Shown here piece by piece: positions 32,686 through 40,989 of a stretch of 51,993 nt of DNA (its first letter is position 1; each line of letters starts with the position of its first letter). The stretch comes from JAFEBO01 sp036392375 (lineage in GTDB: Bacteria > Planctomycetota > Phycisphaerae > Phycisphaerales > UBA1924). The stretch covers positions 1 to 51,993 of the forward strand of contig DASVYC010000059.1 of NCBI GenBank assembly GCA_036392375.1, given 5' to 3'. The notes beneath the pieces were generated by a model. That model was not told where the DNA came from and ran no database searches. It saw only the letters and a program-made list of their open reading frames with translations. A program made the translations under genes and the position numbers.

Positions 32686-32714
32686 TTGACCCGGTGAATC
32701 GACGATCTTTCAAT
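32686..32714 (+). promoter_or_regulatory. Possible sigma-70-type promoter of pyrH-frr
   Basis: TTGACC (32686-32691) and TTCAAT (32709-32714) are separated by exactly 17 bases and lie 26 bases before the pyrH start. The match is five of six and four of six to the vegetative consensus. No experimental signal supports it, and planctomycete promoters often deviate. Confidence 0.4.
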
Positions 32715-32739
32715 CCCACCGCCTCCCCCGGAGCCCCGA

Positions 32740-33492
32740 ATGCCCCGTTCCACCAAGCCCGCCGCGTCCTCCGCTCGCAAACCCTTCAAACGCGTCCTCC
32801 TCAAGCTCAGCGGCGAATCCTTCTGCGCCCCCGGCGGCTTCGGCATCGCCCCCAAGGAACTCCACTCCATCGCCAGCGAGGTCAAGGAAGCCGCCCAGCA
32901 CGGCGCCCAGATCGCCATCGTCGTTGGCGGCGGCAACATCATCCGCGGCGCCGAACTCGCCGCTGCGGGCCACATCCACCAGGCCACCGCCGACCACATG
33001 GGCATGCTTGGCACCGTGATGAACGCCCTCGCCCTGAAGGAAAAGCTCAAGGACCTCGGCGTCGAATGCCGCGTGATGTCTGCGATCGAGATCCGTGCTG
33101 TGGCCGAGCCCTTCATCCGCAGCCGCGCCCTGCGGCACATGGAGAAAGGCCGCGTGGTCATCCTCGCCGCCGGCACCGGCAATCCCTTCTTCACCACCGA
33201 CACCTGCGCCGCCCTCCGCGCCACCGAGCTCGAGTGCGAGATCCTGCTCAAGGCCACGAAGGTCGACGGCGTCTACACCGCCGATCCCAAGAAAGACCCC
33301 AAGGCCACCCGCTACAAGACCATCTCCTTCTCCGAGGCCCTCGCCAAGCGTCTCAAGGTCATGGACATGACCGCTCTGGCGATGTGCCAGGAGCACGAAA
33401 TCCCTGTTCTGGTCTTCGATTTCAACAAGCGCGGCAACATCGCCCGCGTCATCCAGGGCGGCGACGTCGGCACGCTCGTCACCGTCGATTGA
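32740..33492 (+). CDS. pyrH: UMP kinase
   Basis: UMP kinase phosphorylates UMP to UDP with ATP, an essential step of pyrimidine nucleotide synthesis, and acts as a hexamer in the cytoplasm. The 250-aa sequence has all the amino-acid-kinase landmarks: KRVLLKLSGESF near residue 17, VVGGGNIIRGAELA near 61, DHMGMLGTVMNALALKEKL, ILAAGTGNPFFTTDTCAALR, LLKATKVDGVYTADPKKDP and the closing FNKRGNIARVIQGGDVGTLV. The extra 15 residues at the N-terminus are basic. GGAG six bases before the ATG supports the start. frr follows after 70 nt; this pyrH-frr pair is conserved across bacteria. Confidence 0.97.
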   Translation: MPRSTKPAASSARKPFKRVLLKLSGESFCAPGGFGIAPKELHSIASEVKEAAQHGAQIAIVVGGGNIIRGAELAAAGHIHQATADHMGMLGTVMNALALKEKLKDLGVECRVMSAIEIRAVAEPFIRSRALRHMEKGRVVILAAGTGNPFFTTDTCAALRATELECEILLKATKVDGVYTADPKKDPKATRYKTISFSEALAKRLKVMDMTALAMCQEHEIPVLVFDFNKRGNIARVIQGGDVGTLVTVD

Positions 33493-33562
33493 TCCCGATC
33501 GATCGCCGCGATGAGCCCGCGTTTACCTACACTGATCCAGTACTGCCGACGAGAGAACCACT

Positions 33563-34132
33563 ATGAGCGATCCAGACACCATCCTGCTCGAAGCCGAAGA
33601 GACCATGACAAAGGCGCTTGAGTACCTCAAGAGCGAGATGCGCGGCATTCGCACCGGCCGCGCCAGCCCGGCCATGGTCGAGTTCGTCAAAGTCGATTAC
33701 TACGGCTCGATGACGGACCTCAAGGGCCTCGCCGCCATCAGCGTCCCCGAGCCCAGCCAGCTCCTCATCAAGCCCTTCGACACCGGCGCCGTCGGCGCTA
33801 TCAAGCAGGCCATCGAGTCCGCCGGCATCGGGCTCAATCCTCAGGTCGAAGCCAAGCAGATCCGCCTCGTGGTCCCAGCCTTGTCGCAGGACCGCCGCAA
33901 GCAGCTCGCCGACAAGTGCAAGAAGATCGGCGAGGAGCAGAAGACCGCCATCCGCAACGTCCGCCGCGACGCCAATAAGCACGCCGAAGCCCTCTCGAAG
34001 CAGACCGGCACGCACTACCCCGAGGACGAGATCAACACGCTGAAGGAAGAAATCCAGAAGCTGCTGAAGAAGTTCGAGGACGAGATCGACAAGCGGGTCG
34101 AAGAGAAGACCAAGGAAATCCAGACCGTCTGA
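33563..34132 (+). CDS. frr: Ribosome recycling factor
   Basis: The 189-aa protein releases ribosomes from mRNA after termination, with EF-G. It shows the family blocks ALEYLKSEMRGIRTGRASPA near residue 18, VDYYGSMTDLKGLAAISVPE near 49, LIKPFDTGAVGAIKQAIESA, LSQDRRKQLADKCKKIGEEQ and the closing LLKKFEDEIDKRVEEKTKEI. Length and start are normal. It is followed by an intrinsic terminator, so pyrH-frr appears to be a two-gene unit. Confidence 0.97.
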   Translation: MSDPDTILLEAEETMTKALEYLKSEMRGIRTGRASPAMVEFVKVDYYGSMTDLKGLAAISVPEPSQLLIKPFDTGAVGAIKQAIESAGIGLNPQVEAKQIRLVVPALSQDRRKQLADKCKKIGEEQKTAIRNVRRDANKHAEALSKQTGTHYPEDEINTLKEEIQKLLKKFEDEIDKRVEEKTKEIQTV

Positions 34133-34164
34133 CCTCCGCGTACTTCTGTCAACGCTTTCCGAAA

Positions 34165-34198
34165 GAGCCTCTCGCGCAAGCGAGAGGTTCTCGCTTTT
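34165..34198 (+). terminator. Intrinsic terminator after frr
   Basis: An 11-bp stem with one G-T wobble, GAGCCTCTCGC (34165-34175) against GCGAGAGGTTC (34180-34190), has loop GCAA and is followed by TCGCTTTT. It lies 32 bases after the frr stop. Confidence 0.8.
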
Positions 34199-34225
34199 GC
34201 GACTCCCCTCACGGTACAGTTCCGC

Positions 34226-35299
34226 GTGCCCGAGCACGATCCATCCCTCGCCCGTTACTCCCGCCAGGTGATCCTGCCGTCGATGGGGGAGTCGGGCCAG
34301 CGCCGCCTGCTCGCATCACACGCCCTGGTTGTTGGCGCGGGAGCGCTGGGCTGCACCGCGCTCGATCAACTCGCGCGAGCGGGCGTCGGTCGTCTCACCA
34401 TTCTCGACCGCGACATCGTCGAACTGACGAACCTGCAGCGCCAAACGCTCTTCGACGAGAGCGACGCCGCCGCCGCCCTTCCCAAGGCCGTCGCCGCTAG
34501 CACCCGTCTAACCCGCGTCAACGCGTCCATCCAAGTCGATGCCATCGTCACCGATATCACGCCGCAGAACGCCGAGACCATTCTGCAATCGCACCGCCCC
34601 CGCATCATCCTTGATTGCACCGACAACCTCGACACCCGCTACCTGCTCAACGATCTCGCCGTGAAGCACGCGGTCCCATTGATCTACGCCGGGGTTATCG
34701 CCACCCGCGGCATGCAGCTCACCATCCTTCCCGGTCGCTCGGCCTGCCTCCGCTGCGTCTTCCCCGAGCCCGGTGCCGCGGCACAGGTCGAGACCTGCGA
34801 CACCGTCGGAGTCCTCGGCCCCGCGGTCGCGATCGCCGCGTCACTCCAAGCCGCCGAGGCTCTCCGCGTGCTCGCCGCAGATGCCGCAGCTCTTGCTTCC
34901 AGCCCTCTGCCGTCGCTCACCGAGTTCGATCTCTCGGGCACCCGCTTCCGAACCATCGACTTGGGCAGACTCCACGCGGCAACCGCCCGCGCCCACTGCC
35001 CGTGCTGCGGGCAGCGGCAGTTCCAGTTTCTATCGGGCAGCCGCACCCGCCCCGCCGCCAGCCTCTGCGGCAGCGGCGCATTCCAGATCCACTCCGCATC
35101 ACCCCGCACGCTCGCCCTCCCCGCACTCGGTTCACAACTCGCACGGCTCGGCCCGGTTCAGGCCAACGAGTTCTTTGTGCGACTCCACCCCCGCGACGGC
35201 GTCGAACTCACCGTCTTCGCCGACGCCCGCGCCATCATCCGCGGCGTCGAGACCGAAGCCGAAGCCCGCGCCCTGTACGACCGCTATGTCGGCAGTTGA
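34226..35299 (+). CDS. ThiF/MoeB/HesA-family adenylyltransferase (E1-like)
   Basis: The 357-aa enzyme has a GTG start. It opens with YSRQVILPSMGESGQRRLLA, then the nucleotide-binding VVGAGALGCTALDQLARAGV and DRDIVELTNLQRQTLFDESD with the catalytic Asp and Arg. IILDCTDNLDTRYLLNDLAV follows, then two zinc-type cysteine pairs: CLRC and, further on, CPCC. MoeB and ThiF adenylate the C-terminal Gly-Gly of MoaD or ThiS for molybdopterin or thiamine synthesis. After the second Cys pair lies a C-terminal domain of about 100 residues that is not a clear rhodanese domain (no active-site Cys seen). No ThiS- or MoaD-like gene is next to it, so the pathway is open. Confidence 0.85.
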   Translation: MPEHDPSLARYSRQVILPSMGESGQRRLLASHALVVGAGALGCTALDQLARAGVGRLTILDRDIVELTNLQRQTLFDESDAAAALPKAVAASTRLTRVNASIQVDAIVTDITPQNAETILQSHRPRIILDCTDNLDTRYLLNDLAVKHAVPLIYAGVIATRGMQLTILPGRSACLRCVFPEPGAAAQVETCDTVGVLGPAVAIAASLQAAEALRVLAADAAALASSPLPSLTEFDLSGTRFRTIDLGRLHAATARAHCPCCGQRQFQFLSGSRTRPAASLCGSGAFQIHSASPRTLALPALGSQLARLGPVQANEFFVRLHPRDGVELTVFADARAIIRGVETEAEARALYDRYVGS

Positions 35300-35455
35300 G
35301 ATCCACATCACCGATCTCGCGAGCTTTAGCCCCGCGCCTCTGAAACGCCCTACCAATCCCCCCAATCTCCGCACCCGATCGCTCACCCAGTAACCGCCCC
35401 CACCCGATCGCATCCAACCCGCCTCACGGATTCGCACCCCTGCACGGAGCATCAC

Positions 35456-35992
35456 ATGGGCCAGTTCATCGATCAGATCATCATCGCCTCCAAACGCGGC
35501 CGCGGCTTCGCCGAGGGCTCTCTCAAGGGCGTCACCCCCGCCATCTTCGCCCGTAAGCCCCGCTTCGAAACCAAGAACGGCACGCACATCGTCGACTGCA
35601 ACCACGGCGCGTTTATCTTCGGCCACCTCTCCCTTTACCCGTCGCGCATCGCCGCGCTCGTCGGCACCGACGCCAACGACCTCGCAGCCCCAGCCAATTA
35701 CACCGACCTCTTCAAGGCCGGCGTCGAATGCAAGGACGACCCCGAAGGCACCATCTATCCCAAGATGGACGAGATAACCCAGACCTTCTTCCGCAACTAC
35801 GACGGCCTGTACGAGCGACTCGCCAAGATCGATGACAGCGTGCTGCTGAAGCCCACGCCCGACGAGCGCTACCAGAAGAACTTCCCCACCGTCGGCTCCG
35901 CCGTGTCCTTCATGCTCCTCAGCCACATCATGATGCACATGGGCCAGCTCAGCACCTGGCGCCGCTGCTACGGCCTCACCTCGATCATGTAA
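35456..35992 (+). CDS. DinB/YfiT-like putative metal-dependent protein
   Basis: The 178-aa protein looks like a four-helix DinB-family member. It has NHGAFIFGHLSLYPSRIAAL near residue 49, which would supply one metal-binding His, and MLLSHIMMHMGQLSTWRR near 154, which matches the HxxxHxGQ motif of the family. DinB-like proteins are often thiol-dependent transferases or hydrolases; the substrate cannot be told here. It stands alone, ends just before a dispersed repeat and a bidirectional terminator, and starts with ATG after a 156-nt gap. Confidence 0.7.
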   Translation: MGQFIDQIIIASKRGRGFAEGSLKGVTPAIFARKPRFETKNGTHIVDCNHGAFIFGHLSLYPSRIAALVGTDANDLAAPANYTDLFKAGVECKDDPEGTIYPKMDEITQTFFRNYDGLYERLAKIDDSVLLKPTPDERYQKNFPTVGSAVSFMLLSHIMMHMGQLSTWRRCYGLTSIM

Positions 35993-35999
35993 ACGCACC

Positions 36000-36038
36000 C
36001 GGGTGCCACTGCGGATCCGCTTGGGGCTCGGCAGTGCG
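36000..36038. repeat. Dispersed imperfect-palindrome repeat, copy 1
   Basis: This intergenic copy begins CGGGTGCCACTGCGG and ends CGGCAGTGCGAA. It shares its first eleven bases (CGGGTGCCACT), a central CCGC/CTTGGG-type core and the terminal GGCAGTGC with a second copy at 48757-48794. The arms CACTGC and GCAGTG can pair. Confidence 0.6.
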
Positions 36039-36053
36039 AACGCCCCCGAGTAA

Positions 36054-36083
36054 AAAGCCCGGCCAACTCGGCCGGGCTTTCTC
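36054..36083. terminator. Bidirectional terminator
   Basis: The stem AAGCCCGGCC / GGCCGGGCTT with loop AACTC is preceded by AAA and followed by TCTCG. It lies between the convergent DinB-like and lpoB-like genes and can serve both. Confidence 0.8.
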
Positions 36084-36104
36084 GTTCTGTGACTTCCACA
36101 AGCG

Positions 36105-36743
36105 CTACCGCCGCGCCACCTTCTTGATCTCCTTGGTCCCGATCCACACCTTCTCGTTGCTCTCGATGTCGATCAGCTCCAGGTTGATCTGGTAGTACTG
36201 CACGATCGTGCGACGGTCGTTGCTCTCTTGCTTCACCTCCGCGACACGGCCGAGCATGATGTAGTCCGCGCCCTGCTCCATCGCCTGCTTCTTCACAGTG
36301 TCGGGGCGGTTCCACGCCTGGCCCTGCTGACGCTCGTCGCGGATCTCGCCCCGCTGGTCGCGATCAGCCACAACGCGCACGCGTCCGGAGTTGATCAGCT
36401 CCTCCTCAAAACGCTTGGTCACCAGCTTGGTGTCAACGTAGTCGGCGGTCTCGTTGCGCACCGTGCCCACAAACACGACCGGGCGCTGGCCGCCCTTCTC
36501 GGCCCGGTGGTTCTCCACCCACGGCCGCGCCAGGCAGTCGGCGATCAAGCCGCGGTATGCCTCGCGCGCATCATCATCCTGCCAGCGGTAATCGACGTCC
36601 GCGGTCCTCTCAGGATCGGTGCGGCTGACGTTCCAGTTGCCGTACGCCCCGCCACCGCTCGCGCACCCGCTCAACGCGGCGCCCGAGGCGATCACGACCG
36701 CCCACACACCCAAGCCACAGCAACGACGAAGACTGCGATTCAT
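36105..36743 (-). CDS. LpoB-like penicillin-binding protein activator lipoprotein
   Basis: The 212-aa lipoprotein has signal MNRSLRRCCGLGVWAVVIAS with lipobox LSGC (Cys27). The mature domain reads PVVFVGTVRNETADYVDTKL, FEEELINSGRVRVVADRDQR, ADYIMLGRVAEVKQESNDRR and YYQINLELIDIESNEKVWIG, the typical pattern of the LpoB (YcfM) family. In E. coli LpoB sits in the outer membrane and reaches through the wall to activate the peptidoglycan synthase PBP1b. Next upstream is a COG3014-type lipoprotein gene, a neighbour often seen with lpoB. Whether this organism has a PBP1b partner cannot be seen here. Confidence 0.85.
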   Translation of the reverse strand: MNRSLRRCCGLGVWAVVIASGAALSGCASGGGAYGNWNVSRTDPERTADVDYRWQDDDAREAYRGLIADCLARPWVENHRAEKGGQRPVVFVGTVRNETADYVDTKLVTKRFEEELINSGRVRVVADRDQRGEIRDERQQGQAWNRPDTVKKQAMEQGADYIMLGRVAEVKQESNDRRTIVQYYQINLELIDIESNEKVWIGTKEIKKVARR

Positions 36744-36890
36744 CGAGTTTCTCTCCAGCGTCGATCCGGCGCGACCACGCGCCCTCACGACGCACGCGTT
36801 CCCAAAGTTTATACGCACTAACTTGCCAACGGTTCGCTCATTCGGCCCGTGCCGCACAGCGTCACAACCCATTGTGTATACAGATCTTAT

Positions 36891-38258
36891 CTATCGTACG
36901 GGCGACTCCACCACCGTCGCCAACTGACCCGCCGGGTCGCCCGATGGCACCACGACCTTTCGCCACGACCCTGTTTCGATCGCCCCGCCGCCCTCGCCGA
37001 CGTACACCACTCGCATCTCGTGCTCGCCCGGACCGAACTTCAGAAGCCCCACAAACGCCCTCCCGGGCAGGAACTCCCACGAACGCAAGTCCGCTCGTTC
37101 CGTCGCGCCCAGCACCGCGAGTCCGACCAACCCTCCCAGGATTCGCACGATGTCGCGCGTGCCGTCGCGTCCGTCCTGCGCCTGAGCCACCGCTTCGCTC
37201 GCGCCGATCGTCGCCGCGGCCTTCACCAGGTACCGCACCAGCGTGCGCTGGTAGATCAACGGCCGCAGCCGAGCGAAGTTCTCCTCCGCCACAGCTGCAA
37301 GATCTTCAACGAGCTCCAATCGCCCAACCTCACGTGTCGCCCCGCCCGCATCGCGCACCTCCACCCTCGCCCCACGCACCACGCTGTCGCGGAACCGCAT
37401 CTTCGGAAGCTCGAAGTACACCGGCACCGAGTACACCGCGATCGGGCCCACCCGCTCCGGCACCAGATAGGGCCCGCGTCCCGCCAACCCAACCACCAAC
37501 ACGTTGCCCGCGTCCGCGTTCATCTCCGCGAGTCCGACGAACGCGTCCTTGTTCACATTCGGAAACACCTGCGGCACAGCCTCGATCGACTGCACAAGCC
37601 GCCGCCCCGCGACCCGCTGGAACTCGCGATCACCCGTCTTCATGAATGTGATCGCCGTCAGGTAATCACCCAGCGGGCTCCCGATGAACTCGCCTCCAGT
37701 GGGCGTCGACAACTTCTGTGCCGCGCCCGTCCGCTCCGCGGCCGTGTACCGCTCGCCCGCCTGATCCGCGAGCGCCTTGGACTCTCGCAGATACTGGTCT
37801 CGCAACAGATTCGCCTTGTTCGCGAGCCGCCGTGCTTCCACAGTCGCGCCCCCATCCACCTCGCCGCGCTCCAATCGCGCGAGCATCTTCAGCACGTTGA
37901 CGTATGCGTCCTCATACGGAGCCGCAACATACGGCACCACCGTGTCGTTCAGCACCCACTGCGCCGCGCTCTCGTCGGGACGAAGCTCCCGCTGCGCGTC
38001 GATCCGCTTCTCCGCTTCCTCCAACGAGCGCAGCGCCGTCTCCGGATCACCAAGCTTGAGTGCTACTGCGCCGCGGTCCAGAAGCCAAAGCGTCCGGTTC
38101 CGCTCGCCGTACTCCTCACGCACGCCAGGCTCGTCGAGCACCGCCGCCGCCCGCTGGTAGTTCCCCGCATCGTGCTCGGCACGCAGGTCCTGACGGTGTG
38201 CATCGAACGCCGAGGTGCATCCGACCAGACCGGCCAGACACACCAGCACGCAGGCCAT
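36891..38258 (-). CDS. COG3014-like lipoprotein
   Basis: The 455-aa product has signal MACVLVCLAGLVGC with lipobox LVGC (Cys14). A TPR-like helical first half follows, then the block GEFIGSPLGDYLTAITFMKT, GNVLVVGLAGRGPYLVPERV and a C-terminal domain with KVVVPSGDP. This layout matches the uncharacterised COG3014 lipoproteins, which often sit beside lpoB. I chose the ATG at 38258 because GGAAG lies seven bases upstream; an in-frame start at 38348 would run into the start of the divergent MazG-like gene. It lies 147 nt upstream of lpoB on the same strand. A role in envelope or peptidoglycan maintenance is inferred from the neighbour. Confidence 0.75.
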   Translation of the reverse strand: MACVLVCLAGLVGCTSAFDAHRQDLRAEHDAGNYQRAAAVLDEPGVREEYGERNRTLWLLDRGAVALKLGDPETALRSLEEAEKRIDAQRELRPDESAAQWVLNDTVVPYVAAPYEDAYVNVLKMLARLERGEVDGGATVEARRLANKANLLRDQYLRESKALADQAGERYTAAERTGAAQKLSTPTGGEFIGSPLGDYLTAITFMKTGDREFQRVAGRRLVQSIEAVPQVFPNVNKDAFVGLAEMNADAGNVLVVGLAGRGPYLVPERVGPIAVYSVPVYFELPKMRFRDSVVRGARVEVRDAGGATREVGRLELVEDLAAVAEENFARLRPLIYQRTLVRYLVKAAATIGASEAVAQAQDGRDGTRDIVRILGGLVGLAVLGATERADLRSWEFLPGRAFVGLLKFGPGEHEMRVVYVGEGGGAIETGSWRKVVVPSGDPAGQLATVVESPVR

Positions 38259-38340
38259 CCCAAGACTTCCGGGCCGAAACCAGCGCGCTCCGCGGGGCCC
38301 GCGGGCGTCACAACGATCATCGGCTGCTACGTTTGTGTCT

Positions 38341-38664
38341 ATGACCACGCCAAGTCACTCTTCGCCGCTGACTCTCGAGGGCTTCCAGCGGCTCATCCGG
38401 GACCGATACTACGCGACCGACAGCAAGCGTGGTCCGGCGGCCACCTTCCTGCTCCTCTCCGAGGAGTTCGGAGAACTCGCGACCGCTTTGCACGCCAACC
38501 TGCCGGGCAAATCCCCCACTCTCGAGCAGAAGGCCAACCTCGCGGAAGAGTTTGCCGACGTGCTCGCGTGGCTCATGACCATGGCCAATATCACCGGGGT
38601 CGACCTGACCGAGGCGGTCAAAAAGTACACCATCCCGGGCTTGGTCGAGGGTGTGAAGGACTGA
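38341..38664 (+). CDS. MazG-like nucleotide pyrophosphohydrolase
   Basis: The 107-aa protein is a single MazG-type all-alpha domain. LLLSEEFGELATALHANLPG provides the first EExxE-like metal-binding set, and NLAEEFADVLAWLMTMANIT supplies the ExxD set. Such proteins hydrolyse NTPs or dNTPs to monophosphates and pyrophosphate, clearing damaged or excess nucleotides. Short single-domain forms of this size are common. The ATG at 38341 starts the family-like sequence. It is divergent from the COG3014 gene and converges on the phosphatase gene. Confidence 0.85.
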   Translation: MTTPSHSSPLTLEGFQRLIRDRYYATDSKRGPAATFLLLSEEFGELATALHANLPGKSPTLEQKANLAEEFADVLAWLMTMANITGVDLTEAVKKYTIPGLVEGVKD

Positions 38665-38671
38665 GCGGCGA

Positions 38672-40150
38672 TCAGGCGCTCACCGCCGCCGTCGTTCGCC
38701 GCGACAGCCGCGCCTCGGTCGTCACGGGCCTGGTGATCTCCACCACCAGCGTGTCATCCGCGGCGGGACCATACCGGAACTGCTCGACGCTCGACAACAA
38801 TTGCTTCGACCACGAGAAGTCCGACGCTCGCGCAGCCCCGGTCATTGACGCGACAAGCCGCAGGAAGCCCTGCACGCCCAGCATTCGGCCGCTCCGGTCC
38901 CGCGCCTCGATCGCGCCATCGGTGTAGGCAACCAGCGCGTCACCGGGCAGGAAATCCACCGACACCTGAGCCGCATCAAAGTCCGGCGCCGCGCACGCCC
39001 CCAGCACGAAGGCCGTGGACTGCAGCTCCCGCACCGTTCCGTCAACGCCCACCAGGAACGCGGGCGGGTGCCCGCCGCTGGCGTACTCAAGGGTGTTCAC
39101 GCCGCTGTCGATGCGGATGCACAGCGCCGTGACGTAAACCGAGTGGGTCGCGAGCGTGAGATGCACGTAGCGATTGAGCAAGTTGAGCACTCGCCCGGGA
39201 TCGATCGTCGGATCCTCGGCGAACAGCCGCTCAAGCTCGCCGTGCAGCCGGTTGACCGTCAGGGCCGCCGGGATGCCGTGCCCCGTGACGTCCATGAGCA
39301 CCACGCTCATCCGCCGCCCACCCGCGACCCCCGGGCCCTGATGGGCGTAGAGGTAGTCGCCGCCGATCTGTCGCATCGGCTCGTATTCATACGACATCCG
39401 CAGCACGCCCTCTTCCACCTTGCCCGGGAAGAGCGCTTCGTGAATCTTGCGGGCGTCGGTGAGCTCCCGACGCACCTCGCCGTAGCGTTGCTGGATGACC
39501 GCGAACTTGAACTGCTGCGTGTAGCGTGAGTGCTTGAACCACGCGATGAGCACGCTGAACGTGAACAGCGTCGCCGACAGCAGGGGCCAGCCGACGAGCT
39601 CTCCCGCCGAACGCCCCTGCAGCACCAGCGACGCCACGTGCGCCCCCACCAGCGCTCCAGCCACACCCGTCGCCTGCCGCGCCGACCACGGCAGCAGCAC
39701 GCACGCAAAGAACAGCAGCAGCGAGGCCTCAAGCCACCCGATGCTCGGTGCCCACGAGAACCCGCTCAGGAAAAAGTGGTACGACCCCACCCCGATCACG
39801 ACGTACTGCGACAGCCGCAGGAGCCCCCGTTCCTTGACCTTTCCACGCATCACGTAAATCAGCGACGCGCTGAAGATCGTGATCGGAACGATGCTCGTTC
39901 CCACGGCCTTCACTGTGTTGTAGATCGCGCCCCACAGCTTCGAAAGCACCCCGGCCGCGTCCCGGGCCTCGGAAAACTGGGTGTACAGCGCCACCATCAG
40001 CACGATCGCCGTCACACTCAGACCGAAGATCGCGCCCGCGCCGCAGAAGAACACGAACCGCTTCTTCAGCAGCCGCAGCGTGTGGGCCTCAAACTCCCCG
40101 GCGAACTCCGAGGTGTGCAGGCTGTGATTGGACGCGTCTGCCGGACTCAA
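38672..40150 (-). CDS. Membrane PP2C-type (SpoIIE/RsbU-like) serine phosphatase
   Basis: The 492-aa product has about six transmembrane helices in its first 230 residues (for example FVFFCGAGAIFGLSVTAIVL), a coiled linker (AVIQQRYGEVRRELTDARKI), and a C-terminal SpoIIE/RsbU phosphatase domain. Signature blocks are PMRQIGGDYLYA and VLMDVTGHGIPAALTVNRLH, which provide metal-binding Asp residues, then YASGGHPPAFLVG and the late ALVAYTDGAIEARDRSG and DDTLVVEI. These phosphatases act on anti-sigma antagonists or related Ser-phosphorylated proteins in partner-switching signalling. The start is TTG at 40150 with AGGGA six bases upstream. No anti-sigma antagonist gene is adjacent. Confidence 0.9.
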   Translation of the reverse strand: MSPADASNHSLHTSEFAGEFEAHTLRLLKKRFVFFCGAGAIFGLSVTAIVLMVALYTQFSEARDAAGVLSKLWGAIYNTVKAVGTSIVPITIFSASLIYVMRGKVKERGLLRLSQYVVIGVGSYHFFLSGFSWAPSIGWLEASLLLFFACVLLPWSARQATGVAGALVGAHVASLVLQGRSAGELVGWPLLSATLFTFSVLIAWFKHSRYTQQFKFAVIQQRYGEVRRELTDARKIHEALFPGKVEEGVLRMSYEYEPMRQIGGDYLYAHQGPGVAGGRRMSVVLMDVTGHGIPAALTVNRLHGELERLFAEDPTIDPGRVLNLLNRYVHLTLATHSVYVTALCIRIDSGVNTLEYASGGHPPAFLVGVDGTVRELQSTAFVLGACAAPDFDAAQVSVDFLPGDALVAYTDGAIEARDRSGRMLGVQGFLRLVASMTGAARASDFSWSKQLLSSVEQFRYGPAADDTLVVEITRPVTTEARLSRRTTAAVSA

Positions 40151-40326
40151 TACGTTCCCTTCTGTCGTGCAACCCCGCCGTTCGATCCCAGTCTCCCGCG
40201 TGGCCCAGGAATCAAAAGCGGTGGACCGCCCGACTCATCTGGACCCATCGCCCCCACTTGCTTCCCTTCCCCAAGATATCGCCGTTCACAAGCCCGCGTC
40301 GCCCGAAGCCACCCCGGCCTGACACC

Positions 40327-40950
40327 TCACCGCCCGTCCTTGCGACCCGCGCCCGGCTGCCACAACACGTCCACCCGTCCGTCGTCGTTCGCAACCCGAG
40401 CCAGCACGAACAGCAAATCACTCAGCCGGTTGAGGTAACGAAGCGCCTCCGAGCTCGTGCTCGCCGCGTTCGCCGCACGCAGCGACACCGCCGCCCGTTC
40501 GGCCCGGCGCGTCACCGTGCGTGCAACGTGCAGCACGCCCGCCAACGCCGTCCCTCCGGGAAGCACGAAGCTGCTCAATGGCTGCAATCGCTCGTTGAAT
40601 TCGTCGATCCAGCCCTCCAGCCGATCGACCTGTGCGGGCATCACGCGCAGCGCCGCCCCGGGTTTCTCATCGGGGGCGATCGGCGTCGCCAGATCCGCCC
40701 CGACGTCGAACAAGTCATTCTGTATCGCCGCCAGCATCTCCCCGATCCGCGCCGCCACCCGCGGATTGTGCGGCTGCGGCCCCAGGCCGCCCGTCGCCAC
40801 CACGATCGCCACCCCGATCTGGCTGTTCGCCTCGTCCACCGTGCCGTACGCCTCCACCCGCGGGTCGTCCTTCGCTACCCGGCTGCCGCCAACCAGACCC
40901 GTGGTGCCGTCGTCGCCGGTTTTCGTGTATATCTTGTTCAGCTTGACCAT
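40327..40950 (-). CDS. Cob(I)yrinic acid a,c-diamide adenosyltransferase, PduO type
   Basis: The 207-aa enzyme transfers the adenosyl group from ATP to cob(I)alamin, making coenzyme B12. The N-terminus KIYTKTGDDGTTGLVGGSRV is diagnostic for the PduO/MMAB family. VEAYGTVDEANSQIGVA, LFDVGADLATP, SSFVLPGGTALAGVLHVART and RTVTRRAERA follow, with LNRLSDLLFVLAR near the end; the Arg, Lys, Glu and Asn residues of the ATP site are in place. The ATG at 40950 is preceded by GGAG. recJ is divergent, starting 39 bases away. Confidence 0.94.
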   Translation of the reverse strand: MVKLNKIYTKTGDDGTTGLVGGSRVAKDDPRVEAYGTVDEANSQIGVAIVVATGGLGPQPHNPRVAARIGEMLAAIQNDLFDVGADLATPIAPDEKPGAALRVMPAQVDRLEGWIDEFNERLQPLSSFVLPGGTALAGVLHVARTVTRRAERAAVSLRAANAASTSSEALRYLNRLSDLLFVLARVANDDGRVDVLWQPGAGRKDGR

Positions 40951-40989
40951 CGCGGCTCCGTGCTCCCTCGACTTCCACCCGACCCTCCC

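Noticed and set aside
40258..40989. Upstream part of the open frame containing recJ
   Set aside because: It lies antisense to the cobalamin adenosyltransferase gene and is not RecJ-like; recJ starts at the GTG at 40990.
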